Shown here one piece after another: positions 1 through 8,119 of a stretch of DNA of 64,000 nucleotides. The notes under the pieces are model-generated. The model was given only the letters and a program-made list of their open reading frames with translations, was not told where the DNA came from and ran no database searches. The position numbers and the translations under genes were made by a program. Source of the DNA: DASRAP01 sp964503275. Its GTDB lineage: Bacteria; Gemmatimonadota; Gemmatimonadetes; Gemmatimonadales; Gemmatimonadaceae. Every line of letters starts with the position of its first letter. Position 1 is the first letter of the stretch. The stretch is taken from NCBI GenBank assembly GCA_964503275.1, contig CAZCZO010000010.1:46571-110570 (forward strand), given 5' to 3'.

Positions 1-237
1 CGCAATTCCAACGACTTCATCTTCGACAACCAGATGCTCTGCCAGATCCACTGGTCCGGGGCCGTGATCGCCGAGGTGTCCTGCCCCACGGCATACTTCG
101 CGGAGGCCTCAAGCATCAACTTCCGGCGCAGCGTCGTGTACGGGCTGGGCTGCCTGTGGACCGGGACCCGGTTCCGCTTGGCCGCGTGGGGTCTGTGGCC
201 GTCGCCGCTGTTCGTCGCACCGCGCGGGAGCCGGTGA
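1..237 (+). CDS. glycosyltransferase family 2, C-terminal end (partial)
   Basis: Only the last 78 codons of this gene lie in the window; it is open at the left edge. The visible residues include NDFIFDNQML, SCPTAYFAEASSINFRRS and VVYGLGCL, which match the C-terminal region of DPM1-like GT2 enzymes, whose end commonly reads FDNQ...CPT.YF.EASSINF. Such enzymes transfer sugar from a nucleotide donor to a polyprenyl-phosphate carrier at the inner face of the membrane. Its stop codon overlaps the next start as GTGA, so the two genes are probably translationally coupled. The product may supply the lipid-linked sugar used by the GT-C enzymes downstream. The catalytic domain cannot be seen, so substrate is unknown. 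Confidence 0.75.
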   Translation, partial: RNSNDFIFDNQMLCQIHWSGAVIAEVSCPTAYFAEASSINFRRSVVYGLGCLWTGTRFRLAAWGLWPSPLFVAPRGSR

Positions 238-1826
238 GGGGCGTCCGCGCGCCCGCCTGGCGTCCACCCCTGCCGGTGGTGGTCGCGCTGCTCGTCGGCA
301 CGTTGCTCAAGTGCTGGCTGGCCGCGACCACCTATGGCTCCAACGATGTGTACGCCTATGAGCGCTTCGCGATCTGGGGCGCTGCCTTGGGCGTGGACAT
401 CTATCACGCGGCGTGGGACTTCAATCACCCCGCGATGCTCCTGCATCTGCTGCGCGGGCTCGATGCCCTGACGGCGTGGACGGGGCTGCCCTTCGCGTGG
501 TGGCTGCGCAGTCTCTCGGCGCTGGCCGACGTCGGCACCCTGCTGCTCACCGGCGCTCTGCTCGCCGACAGCCGCGAGTCCGACGTCACCGCGCGAGCGC
601 TGATGCTCGCGGCGCTCTCGCCCGTGATGATCCTCGTGGCGGGCTATCACGGGAACACCGACAGTCTCATGCTGTGCCTCGTGCTCGCCGCGGTGTGGTG
701 CGCGGAGCGCGACAAGTCGCCGGTGTTAGTCGGCATCGTGCTCGGGCTCGCGATGGGGGTGAAGATCGTGCCCATCATCCTCGTGCCGGTGTTCTTTTTG
801 CAGCAGCCCTGGTGGGGGCGTCGCTTCGCCTTCCTCGGGGCACTCACCGGCACGATGCTGCTGACCTGGCTGCCGTATATCGCCGAGGATCCGGTGGTCA
901 TCGCGCAGCATGTGTTCGGCTATCGCAGTCTCGATGGGATCTGGGGCATCCCGTACCTGCTGCGGGTGTTCGCGCCGGAGGGCTCCGGGCTCCGCGTGCT
1001 GCTGGACCTCATCCCCGTGTCCGGGGCGCTGGTGCTCGTGCTCTCCTGCGGACTCGCCGCGCTGTGGATGCACCTCGGACTGCGCGATCGGCCGCGGCTC
1101 TTCGCGCAGGTGGGGCTGATCGTCGCCCTGTTCCTCGCGGGGAGTTCGGGATTCGGCGTGCAGTACCTGCTGTGGTTGGTCCCCTTCACGGTCGCGCTGG
1201 GCGCGGTGCCGGCGCTGCTCTTCCATGTGACGGCGGGGGCCTTCGTGTTCGCGGCATACGACGTGTGGGCCGGCGGTCGGCCCTGGTACCTCAGCGACTC
1301 GAACGCGGTAGGGCCCTGGCCCGCCGATGTCGAGCCCGCGCAGGTGCTCGCGTGGTTGGCGACCTGTGGGATGCTGCTGCTGTACGTGCGCTGGGTGCGC
1401 GACGATGCCCGCAGCGGGGTCCGCCCCACCTATGAGCCGACGGGCCTCGATGGGCCCGGCGCCCGCCCGCTGATCGTGGCACTGCTGCTGTTCGTGGGGA
1501 TCACCGGGGTCGTGCGCACGCGCGCGGTGCAGGCCAGTATGGCTTTGTCCCATGCGCAGCTCACCCCCGCTGCCGTGCAGACCATCACCGTCGAGCATCA
1601 TCTGCGCGTGTCGGGGTGGCTGGCGGAGCAGGGCGATCTGCCCGCGGCGCTCGCGGCGGCTCAACGCGCCGTCGCACTCGATTCCTCGTCGCGGCGGGCG
1701 TATCTCACACTGCTCCAGCGCACACTGGCCGTCGGCGACACGGCGACGGTCCGCGTGCTGGCGCCCCGTGCCTCGACCTTGTCCGAGCCTGGCCCCGAGG
1801 CGGCGGCTGCGTGGCGACGTCCGTAG
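234..1826 (+). CDS. GT-C type integral membrane glycosyltransferase (GT87/DUF2029-like)
   Basis: A 530-residue polytopic membrane protein with about ten hydrophobic helices. The first outer loop has an acidic stretch (SNDVYAYE) and later a GYHGNTDS motif, both in the style of GT-C enzymes that use lipid-phosphate sugars outside the membrane. The last roughly 60 residues (after the final helix) look like one or two TPR helices (AALAAAQRAVALD). I chose the GTG at 234 because it overlaps the preceding stop as GTGA and has GGGAG five bases upstream; an in-frame ATG at 156 would overlap the previous gene by 82 bp. Together with the GT2 gene before it and the GT-C gene after it, it looks like part of one envelope-glycosylation operon. 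Acceptor and sugar are unknown. Confidence 0.75.
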   Translation: MRGVRAPAWRPPLPVVVALLVGTLLKCWLAATTYGSNDVYAYERFAIWGAALGVDIYHAAWDFNHPAMLLHLLRGLDALTAWTGLPFAWWLRSLSALADVGTLLLTGALLADSRESDVTARALMLAALSPVMILVAGYHGNTDSLMLCLVLAAVWCAERDKSPVLVGIVLGLAMGVKIVPIILVPVFFLQQPWWGRRFAFLGALTGTMLLTWLPYIAEDPVVIAQHVFGYRSLDGIWGIPYLLRVFAPEGSGLRVLLDLIPVSGALVLVLSCGLAALWMHLGLRDRPRLFAQVGLIVALFLAGSSGFGVQYLLWLVPFTVALGAVPALLFHVTAGAFVFAAYDVWAGGRPWYLSDSNAVGPWPADVEPAQVLAWLATCGMLLLYVRWVRDDARSGVRPTYEPTGLDGPGARPLIVALLLFVGITGVVRTRAVQASMALSHAQLTPAAVQTITVEHHLRVSGWLAEQGDLPAALAAAQRAVALDSSSRRAYLTLLQRTLAVGDTATVRVLAPRASTLSEPGPEAAAAWRRP

Positions 1827-1831
1827 CGCCG

Positions 1832-3103
1832 ATGCCCTCTCACATGCCCATCTCCCGCGCCCTGCTGTTCACGCTCCTCGCCCTGTGCTGTGCCGGCGCC
1901 GGCCTGCGCTGGCGGCACACGCTGCACATCGAGGTCCGCACGCCCGACGAACGGACCTATGTGGATCAGGCCCAGCGCCTGCGCGACGACGGCATCGCCG
2001 GGACCCGGGCCCTGGTGCGGCGCTATCTCAGCGACTCGACGCAGCGGCTCTACCCGCCGCCGACGCGCATCGGCCACCATGCGGCGGTGCTCGCCGCGAT
2101 GCGGCTCAGCGGCTGGACCGACGCGCGCGCCGGCTCGCTCTTCTCGCTGGTCAGCTCGACCGCCGCGCTGGCCGTGGTCGCCGTGATCTGTGCGCAGCTG
2201 TTCGCCCCGACCATCGCGGTCGCGGCCGTGACGGCCTTCGCTGTCTTCCCGCCCGAGCTCGCGGTGGCGATGCGGGGCTGGGGCGATGCGCCGATGGGTC
2301 TCATTGGCGTGCTGCTGCTCGCGCTGGCGTGGCCGCTGGCACAGGGCCGCTGGCATCCAGCCCGGCTCGGCACGTTCGCACTGGTGGGCCTGCTCGGCAT
2401 CCTGCTCAAGGAATCCGCGCCGCTGATGTTCGGCCTGTGTACCCTCGCGGTGCTGTGGCCTGTGCTGCGCGCCCGCGACCTGCGTCGCAGTGCCCTCTTG
2501 CTCGGCGTCACCGGGGCCGCTGTGCTGGGTGGCATCGCGGTGCTTGCGTGGGGGGCGGGCGGATTCAGCGAGTTCGCGCAGGTGATGGTCGCCTGGCAGC
2601 GCGCCAACGCGGCGAACGACTACGCGCTCGCGATGCAGACGGGGCCCGGGTATCTGCTCTTCGTCGGCTTCTTCACGGTGGCCCCCATGCTCAGCGTGAT
2701 GGCCGCCCTCGGTATCGGGGCGCTGGCCTTCGCCCGCCGCGCTGAACAGCGCGTCGCGCTGCTGGGGAGTGAGGCGGCGTGGCGCGCCGCGGTGGGTATG
2801 ACCGCGGTCACGGCGGGCTTCCTCGCGGCCCCCATGGTGCTCGCGCACTGGCTGAACCTGCGCTACGTCAGCGTGGTCTTCGCCCCCATCGCCGTCCTGG
2901 CGGGGATCGGGATCGCGGCGACGGTGCAGGTCGCGAGCGACCAGTTCTCCCTTCGACCGCTCCAGCGGCGAGCGCTCCTCGCTGTGCTGCTGCTGCTCAC
3001 GGCGCACGTGGACTACGGCGGGTTCTATCGCGACTTCGTCTCGCCCCACCAGATCCCGGACCTCTCGAACGGCTTCGTGATGGCCCTGCGCGCGATGCGC
3101 TGA
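1832..3103 (+). CDS. GT39-like membrane glycosyltransferase
   Basis: A 423-residue polytopic membrane protein. After an N-terminal helix (SRALLFTLLALCCAGAG) comes an outer loop with PDERTYVDQAQRL, the position where GT39/ArnT-type enzymes carry their acidic catalytic residues. At least eight further hydrophobic segments follow (for example FALVGLLGILL). It begins five bases after the previous stop, so the two are probably co-transcribed. Start is ATG 1832, with ATG 1844 an alternative that keeps the same first helix. GT39 enzymes move a sugar from a polyprenyl-phosphate donor to protein or lipid outside the membrane; that role is inferred from fold and context, not from a diagnostic catalytic motif. 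Confidence 0.65.
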   Translation: MPSHMPISRALLFTLLALCCAGAGLRWRHTLHIEVRTPDERTYVDQAQRLRDDGIAGTRALVRRYLSDSTQRLYPPPTRIGHHAAVLAAMRLSGWTDARAGSLFSLVSSTAALAVVAVICAQLFAPTIAVAAVTAFAVFPPELAVAMRGWGDAPMGLIGVLLLALAWPLAQGRWHPARLGTFALVGLLGILLKESAPLMFGLCTLAVLWPVLRARDLRRSALLLGVTGAAVLGGIAVLAWGAGGFSEFAQVMVAWQRANAANDYALAMQTGPGYLLFVGFFTVAPMLSVMAALGIGALAFARRAEQRVALLGSEAAWRAAVGMTAVTAGFLAAPMVLAHWLNLRYVSVVFAPIAVLAGIGIAATVQVASDQFSLRPLQRRALLAVLLLLTAHVDYGGFYRDFVSPHQIPDLSNGFVMALRAMR

Positions 3104-3113
3104 CCCGCCGCCC

Positions 3114-5075
3114 TCACCCCGCGCGCAACCGCGCCGCCCGCTGCTCGGCGGCATCGGCCTTGGCCGTGTCCCCCAGCCGCCGCGCCAGCGTCGCGAGGTT
3201 CGCGGGCGCCCACCACGCATTCGGCGCCAGCACCTCGACCTGCTCGAAGTACGCCACGCCCGCCGCCGTCAGCGCGGGATCGTCGAAGAAGCCCTTCGCG
3301 ATCGTCACGATCTCCACGCCCGTGCGGGAAGCATCGAGGCGCAGGCACTCCTGCGTCTCACGCACCGCATCGGCCACGCGCCCCAGACCCGCATAGCTCG
3401 CTGCGAGCCCCTTACACAGTTCGTAGTGCTCCAAGCTGATCTCGCGCGCCGCGAGGAAGTCCGCGAGCGCCGCAGGGTAGTTGCCCTGCTGCCGGTAGTG
3501 ATCGCCACGCCAGCGCAGGGCCACCCCGGAGAAGCCGTCATACTGCACCGCGAGATCGAAGTGCTCCTGCGCCTTGGCCAGGTCCCCCATCGCCCGGTGC
3601 ACGATGCCGAGGTTCACGTGGAGGAAGTGCCAGGCCGGCGCGTAGGTCAGGGCCTGCTCGAACAAGGCCTTGGCCTCGGCGTTCTTCCCCTCGCCCATGA
3701 GGATCAGCCCGTAGTTCATCAGCGAGCGGTGCGAGGGCGCCTTGCGATTGATGTCCTCGAGATACGCGCGGTCCGTGCTGAACGCATCGACATTGCGGTG
3801 CGACGTCAGCGACACGAAGACCGCCGCCACCACCGCCGTCAGCGCGCCGCCCACTGCGGGCACGCGCTGCCGCATCAGCCACACGCCGGCGGGCAGGATC
3901 CACGCGAGTGACAGTACGGCCAGCGGCAGGTAGGGCCGGTGCTCATTCAGCATCTCGGCCAAGGGCGCGATGGAACTGGTCGGCGAGAGCAACGCGAAGG
4001 CCGACACCACCACGAACAGCAGCCACGGCGCGCGCTTCCAACTCCAGAGCAGCATCCCCGCCACCAGCGCCCAGCCCACACAGGCCACGAACACCGGGCC
4101 GTCGAGCGGCGACCGGTACACCGCGTGCGACCCATGGTCGGCGACGAGGCCCACCGGCGCGAACCACTTGCTCAGGTACTCCCACCACACCACGGTCTGC
4201 GTGAGCAGATAATGCCACGAGGTCATGTCCGCCGACTTGCGCGTTTCGTCGAAGGCGAAGTCCGCCATCACGCGCAGCCGGATCAGGCCGTACACCGCGG
4301 TCACCAGCACGAACGGCGCGAGGCGCGTGAGCACGGGCTTCGTGAACGTTCCGAACAGGTCGTCGAGGAATCCGCGCGGCCGCTTCTGCGCGGCGGCCGT
4401 CTGCCAGACCTCGTACAGGAAGTACACGGCCAGCGCAGCCACCGCTTCGATCTTCGTGAACAGGGCCAGCGTATAGAGCACGACCGCCGCCCACGGGATG
4501 CGCCGCGTGCCGGCCGCCCCCGCGGGCGCCATGTACCATAGAATCGACGGCAGCAGGAAGGCCGCCGTGAGCAGGCTGGACCGCGCCGAGATGTAGTTCA
4601 CCACGCCCGAGCCGGTCGGATGCACCGCGAACAGCAGCGCGGCCGCCAGCGGGATCCACACCAGCCCCTCGGCCTCGCGCGCGCTGCCCCGCAGCATCCC
4701 GCTCAGCGCGAGCACGCGGCGCGCGAGCATCCACAGGGCCAGCACCACGATGCCATGCAGCAGGATCTGCGTCGCATGCCACCACGGCATGGCCAGGCCG
4801 CCCATCTGGTAGTTCAGGGCATAGGTGCTCAGCAGCACGGGCCGGTAGTCCACGTTGGCCCGCAGGGCCGAGAACATGCCGGCGTCGGTGAAATAGGCGG
4901 GGATGTTCGCGAGAGAGCGCAGCGCGAGGTTGTTCGTGATCGCGTGCGAGTCGTCGAGGAAGAAGTCGTGGTGGAAGTTGTTGCTGTACAGGCCGGCGCA
5001 GGTGACCAGCAGCAGCGCGGCGTGCAGGACCGGGTGCCGGAGCCAGCGGGCAGTGGGGGAGCCGGGAACGGGCAT
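3114..5075 (-). CDS. TMTC-like membrane O-glycosyltransferase with TPR tail (copy 1)
   Basis: A 653-residue protein: roughly ten membrane helices followed, from about residue 440, by tetratricopeptide repeats (AEAKALFEQALTYAP, LAKAQEHFDLAVQYD). The first outer loop has FLDDSHAITNN, matching the DD motif of GT-C enzymes, and HPTGSGVVNYISARSSLL, the HP...V...R..LL signature shared with the TMTC-like genes at 10074 and 16909. Eukaryotic TMTC1-4 have this architecture (DUF1736 plus TPR) and O-mannosylate cadherins; bacterial members are poorly studied. ATG 5075 is preferred to a TTG one codon upstream. The gene converges on the GT39-like gene (10-bp gap) and diverges from the GT2 gene at 5123, with only 47 bp between. 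Confidence 0.75.
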   Translation of the reverse strand: MPVPGSPTARWLRHPVLHAALLLVTCAGLYSNNFHHDFFLDDSHAITNNLALRSLANIPAYFTDAGMFSALRANVDYRPVLLSTYALNYQMGGLAMPWWHATQILLHGIVVLALWMLARRVLALSGMLRGSAREAEGLVWIPLAAALLFAVHPTGSGVVNYISARSSLLTAAFLLPSILWYMAPAGAAGTRRIPWAAVVLYTLALFTKIEAVAALAVYFLYEVWQTAAAQKRPRGFLDDLFGTFTKPVLTRLAPFVLVTAVYGLIRLRVMADFAFDETRKSADMTSWHYLLTQTVVWWEYLSKWFAPVGLVADHGSHAVYRSPLDGPVFVACVGWALVAGMLLWSWKRAPWLLFVVVSAFALLSPTSSIAPLAEMLNEHRPYLPLAVLSLAWILPAGVWLMRQRVPAVGGALTAVVAAVFVSLTSHRNVDAFSTDRAYLEDINRKAPSHRSLMNYGLILMGEGKNAEAKALFEQALTYAPAWHFLHVNLGIVHRAMGDLAKAQEHFDLAVQYDGFSGVALRWRGDHYRQQGNYPAALADFLAAREISLEHYELCKGLAASYAGLGRVADAVRETQECLRLDASRTGVEIVTIAKGFFDDPALTAAGVAYFEQVEVLAPNAWWAPANLATLARRLGDTAKADAAEQRAARLRAG

Positions 5076-5122
5076 CAAAGCGGTGCGCAGGTGGACGGCG
5101 GGAGCTGCCGTATATTACCGCG

Positions 5123-6103
5123 ATGCGCATCGCGGTCATCATCCCGGCCTATCGCGTCACCGAGCAGATCCTCGGCGTGCTCGCACGCCTCGGGCCCGAG
5201 GTCGCCGGGGTCTTCGTGGTGGACGACTGTTGCCCCGAGGGTTCGGGCGCGCTGGTGCAGGCGCAGTGCCGCGACCCGCGGGTGCAGGTACTGACGCATG
5301 CGCAGAACCAAGGGGTGGGGGGGGCGACGCTGACCGGCTTCGCGGCGGCCAGCGCGGCGGGCTTCGACATCCTGGTGAAGCTCGACGGCGACGGGCAGAT
5401 GGACCCCGCGCTGATCCCACGGCTCGTGCGCCCGCTGCTGGCCGAGCGGGCGGATTTCGCCAAGGGCAACCGCTTCTATGCGCTGGAGTCGCTGACGGCG
5501 ATGCCCGCGGTGCGCCTGTTCGGCAACAGCGCGCTGAGTTTCGTGAACAAGTTGGTGTCGGGCTATTGGCCGATCATGGACCCGACCAACGGGTTCGTGG
5601 CGATCCACGCCTCGGTGTTCCGGCTGCTGCCGGTCGCCAAGCTCGCGCGGCGGTATTTCTTCGAGAGCGACCTCTTGTTCCGCTTGAGCACGGTGCGCGC
5701 GGTGGTGGCCGACGTGCCCATGGATGCCGTGTACGCGGGCGAGGTCAGCAGTCTCCGGATCTCGCAGGTGCTCTGGGACTTCCCGCCCAAGTACGCGTCG
5801 CGGCTGGTGAAGCGCGTGTTCTACTCGTATTTCCTGCGGGACTTCAACGCCTGTTCGCTGTACCTGCTGGCTGGCGCCGCGATGATGGGGTTCGGCGGCG
5901 TGTTCGGCGTGCGCGAGTGGATGCGGTCGATCGAGACCGGGGTCGCGGCGACGAGCGGGACGGTGCTGTTGGCAGCCCTGCCGGTGATCCTCGGGTTCCA
6001 GTCGCTGCTGGCGGCCGTGTCGTTCGACGTCGCCAACGTGCCCAGTCAGCCACTGTGTCGTGACCTGCGTCACATCGAGACGGCCCCGGGCGCGGTATCC
6101 TGA
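5123..6103 (+). CDS. GT2 polyprenyl-phosphate sugar synthase-like glycosyltransferase
   Basis: A 326-residue GT2 enzyme. The N-terminal GT-A fold begins with RIAVIIPAYR, followed by VFVVDDC (the VDD nucleotide-binding aspartates), NQGVGGATLTGF and the metal-binding LVKLDGDGQMDP. A middle segment PIMDPTNGFVAIH is typical of DPM1/ArnC-like enzymes, and two hydrophobic helices lie near the C terminus (LYLLAGAAMMGFGGVFG and LLAALPVILGFQSLLAA). The family loads a sugar onto polyprenyl phosphate at the cytosolic membrane face. It sits directly upstream of the first collagen gene and next to a TMTC-like gene, which suggests it makes a lipid-linked donor for them. Which sugar is used cannot be read from sequence. 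Confidence 0.8.
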   Translation: MRIAVIIPAYRVTEQILGVLARLGPEVAGVFVVDDCCPEGSGALVQAQCRDPRVQVLTHAQNQGVGGATLTGFAAASAAGFDILVKLDGDGQMDPALIPRLVRPLLAERADFAKGNRFYALESLTAMPAVRLFGNSALSFVNKLVSGYWPIMDPTNGFVAIHASVFRLLPVAKLARRYFFESDLLFRLSTVRAVVADVPMDAVYAGEVSSLRISQVLWDFPPKYASRLVKRVFYSYFLRDFNACSLYLLAGAAMMGFGGVFGVREWMRSIETGVAATSGTVLLAALPVILGFQSLLAAVSFDVANVPSQPLCRDLRHIETAPGAVS

Positions 6104-6127
6104 ACTGTATCAATGTGATGTAGCGCA

Positions 6128-6156
6128 TTGCGTCAGGTGACACTGGCGCCGATGTT
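6128..6156 (+). promoter_or_regulatory. promoter of col1 (TTGCGT-N17-GATGTT)
   Basis: TTGCGT at 6128-6133 and GATGTT at 6151-6156 are separated by exactly 17 bases and lie 84 bases upstream of the col1 start. The same arrangement is found before all five collagen-like genes. The second A and final T of the -10 hexamer are kept, as in sigma-70 promoters. Found by eye; no transcript data. Confidence 0.5.
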
Positions 6157-6239
6157 GTGATGTGCGAGCGCCCCGTCGAGGGATCGACCGGGTCGCTCGC
6201 GTATCACCGTTCCTCACCTGTCTACCCCCGACGCTCCCT

Positions 6240-7937
6240 ATGATGTTCACGCGAGTTCGACTCTTCCTCACGGCGCCGGTCGCGCTGCTGCTCGTCGCGG
6301 CGGCTGCCGGTGCCCAGGGGACCGGAGGCGATGACCCTGTCGCGACCTCCATGCGCGCCGCGCAGACCGGCGACTTCATTCGCGCCTGCTATGTGCCCAC
6401 GAGCGGCGTGATCTACCGGATCGGGGCGCCGAACACGCCGGCGGCGTGCATCGACCCCAGTCACGTGGAGTTCTCGTTCCCGGCCTCGGCCATCGCGGGC
6501 CCGGCGGGCCCACAGGGTCCTGCTGGTCCGGCTGGCGCCACGGGTGCTACTGGTCCTGCCGGTGCCAAGGGTGACCCGGGCAATCCGGGCGCGACGGGTC
6601 CGGCGGGCGCGCAGGGCGCCGCCGGTCCGGCCGGTGCGACGGGTCCGCAGGGCGCGGCGGGTGCCGCTGGCCCCCAGGGTCCGCAGGGCGCGACGGGTCC
6701 GCAGGGGCCTGCCGGCACGCAGGGGCCGGCCGGTCCGGCCGGTCCGCAGGGTAGCCAGGGTCCGGCTGGCGCCACGGGTGCGCAGGGTCCGCAGGGCACG
6801 GCGGGGCTGAGCGGCCCGGCGGGTCCGACGGGTCCGACCGGTCCGCAGGGTGTGCAGGGGCCGGCTGGTCCGCAGGGCGCGACGGGCTCGCAGGGTCCGC
6901 AGGGTCCGGCTGGCGCGAACGGCAGCAATGGCGCGACGGGCCCGGCTGGTGCCCAGGGCCCGCAGGGTCCGACGGGCGCGCAGGGCCCGCAGGGTCCGCA
7001 GGGCGCGACCGGCCCGGCTGGCGCGAACGGTGCGACGGGACCTGCCGGCCCGCAGGGTCCGCAGGGCCCGAGCGGCGCGAATGGCGCCAACGGCGCGACG
7101 GGTCCGCAGGGCCCGCAGGGTCCGATCGGTGCGCCGGGCCCGCAGGGTCCGAGCGGCCTGAGTGGCCCGACCGGCGCTGCCGGGCCGACCGGTCCGCAGG
7201 GCCCGACGGGGAACGCAGGTCCGGCCGGCCCGACGGGTCTGACGGGGCCGACGGGCGCGGCGGGTCCGACCGGTCCGCAGGGCCCCTCGGGCAACGTGGG
7301 TCCGGCAGGCGCGACGGGCGCGGCTGGCCCGACAGGCGCGGCGGGTCCGACGGGGGCCGTGGGTCCGACGGGTGCGGTCGGCGCCACGGGCGCGACCGGC
7401 GCGAGCGGCCCGACGGGTGCCGCGGGTCCCACTGGCGCGACGGGTCCGAGCGGTCCGGCTGGCGCGACCGGCCCCTCGGGCGCGAACGGCCTGAATGGCG
7501 CGACCGGTCCCACCGGCTCTGCGGGCGCGACCGGTGCGACGGGTGCGACCGGTCCGGCCGGCTCGGGTGGCGGTGGTGTCGGGGCGACGGTGTCGGGAAG
7601 CCTGTCGTTCGACGCCGACGACAACAACTACGGCGACAACGCCACCACGACGCCGCAAGTCACGGTGTCCACGGGCACCTTGGCGATGGTCTGCATCGGC
7701 GCGACGCTCAACGACGGGTTCATCTCGTTCGACGTGACCGGGGCGACGTCGATCTCCGCGTCCACGAATCGCGAGATCGGCACCTCGAGCAGCAGCGACG
7801 CGACGCTCAGCAGTTGCTTCATCATCGGCGTGAACGCCGGCTCGAACACGTTCCGCGTGCGGTATCGTGGTGACAACGGCAGCGGCAATGCCGACTTCTC
7901 GAGCCGTTCGATCGCGGTGTTCAACATCACGACCTGA
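6240..7937 (+). CDS. collagen-like secreted protein col1
   Basis: A 565-residue exported protein. Residues 1-25 form a signal peptide ending in GAQ. Residues about 45-85 are a cap shared by all five proteins of the island: a Cys in RACYVPTSGVIYRIG, a second Cys about 17 residues on, then HVEFSFPASAIAG. Residues 87 to about 443 are roughly 118 uninterrupted Gly-X-Y triplets rich in GPQ, GPT, GAT and GPA. The last about 120 residues are a Thr/Ser-rich, probably beta-sandwich head ending SRSIAVFNITT, related to that of col4. ATG 6240 is chosen over 6162 because it gives a clean signal peptide; ATG 6243 is equally possible. A surface stalk-and-head role is inferred. A hairpin lies after the stop. 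Confidence 0.85.
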   Translation: MMFTRVRLFLTAPVALLLVAAAAGAQGTGGDDPVATSMRAAQTGDFIRACYVPTSGVIYRIGAPNTPAACIDPSHVEFSFPASAIAGPAGPQGPAGPAGATGATGPAGAKGDPGNPGATGPAGAQGAAGPAGATGPQGAAGAAGPQGPQGATGPQGPAGTQGPAGPAGPQGSQGPAGATGAQGPQGTAGLSGPAGPTGPTGPQGVQGPAGPQGATGSQGPQGPAGANGSNGATGPAGAQGPQGPTGAQGPQGPQGATGPAGANGATGPAGPQGPQGPSGANGANGATGPQGPQGPIGAPGPQGPSGLSGPTGAAGPTGPQGPTGNAGPAGPTGLTGPTGAAGPTGPQGPSGNVGPAGATGAAGPTGAAGPTGAVGPTGAVGATGATGASGPTGAAGPTGATGPSGPAGATGPSGANGLNGATGPTGSAGATGATGATGPAGSGGGGVGATVSGSLSFDADDNNYGDNATTTPQVTVSTGTLAMVCIGATLNDGFISFDVTGATSISASTNREIGTSSSSDATLSSCFIIGVNAGSNTFRVRYRGDNGSGNADFSSRSIAVFNITT

Positions 7938-7964
7938 TCCCGGGTCGTCCGCGTCGAGACACCC

Positions 7965-8004
7965 ACGACGAGCGCTCCGAGGCCTTCCTCGGGGCGCTCG
8001 TCGT
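7965..8004. terminator. GC-rich hairpin after col1
   Basis: An 18-bp stem (7965-7982 with 7987-8004, one T-G wobble) closes a 4-base CCTT loop, 28 bp after the col1 stop. There is no clear T tract, as is common in GC-rich terminators. Confidence 0.65.
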
Positions 8005-8005
8005 A

Positions 8006-8021
8006 TGTGCGCTCCATCACA
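8006..8021. promoter_or_regulatory. CRP-type site upstream of col2
   Basis: TGTGC-GCTCCA-TCACA matches TGTGA-N6-TCACA at 9 of 10 positions. Its centre lies 24.5 bp before the -35 element of col2, close to a class I CRP position. Matching sites occur upstream of col4 and col5. Binding is inferred. Confidence 0.4.
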
Positions 8022-8037
8022 CGGCGAAAAGTGACGC

Positions 8038-8066
8038 TTGCGCTCCGCGTGGAACGGCCACACTTT
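8038..8066 (+). promoter_or_regulatory. promoter of col2 (TTGCGC-N17-CACTTT)
   Basis: TTGCGC at 8038-8043 and CACTTT at 8061-8066 with a 17-base spacer, 54 bases before the col2 start. CACTTT recurs as the -10 of the giant lipoprotein gene at 48136. Confidence 0.5.
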
Positions 8067-8119
8067 GGAGGTCCGTGACCACCGGTCGTGGTCTTTCGTC
8101 CCTTTGGCCCTTGAACACC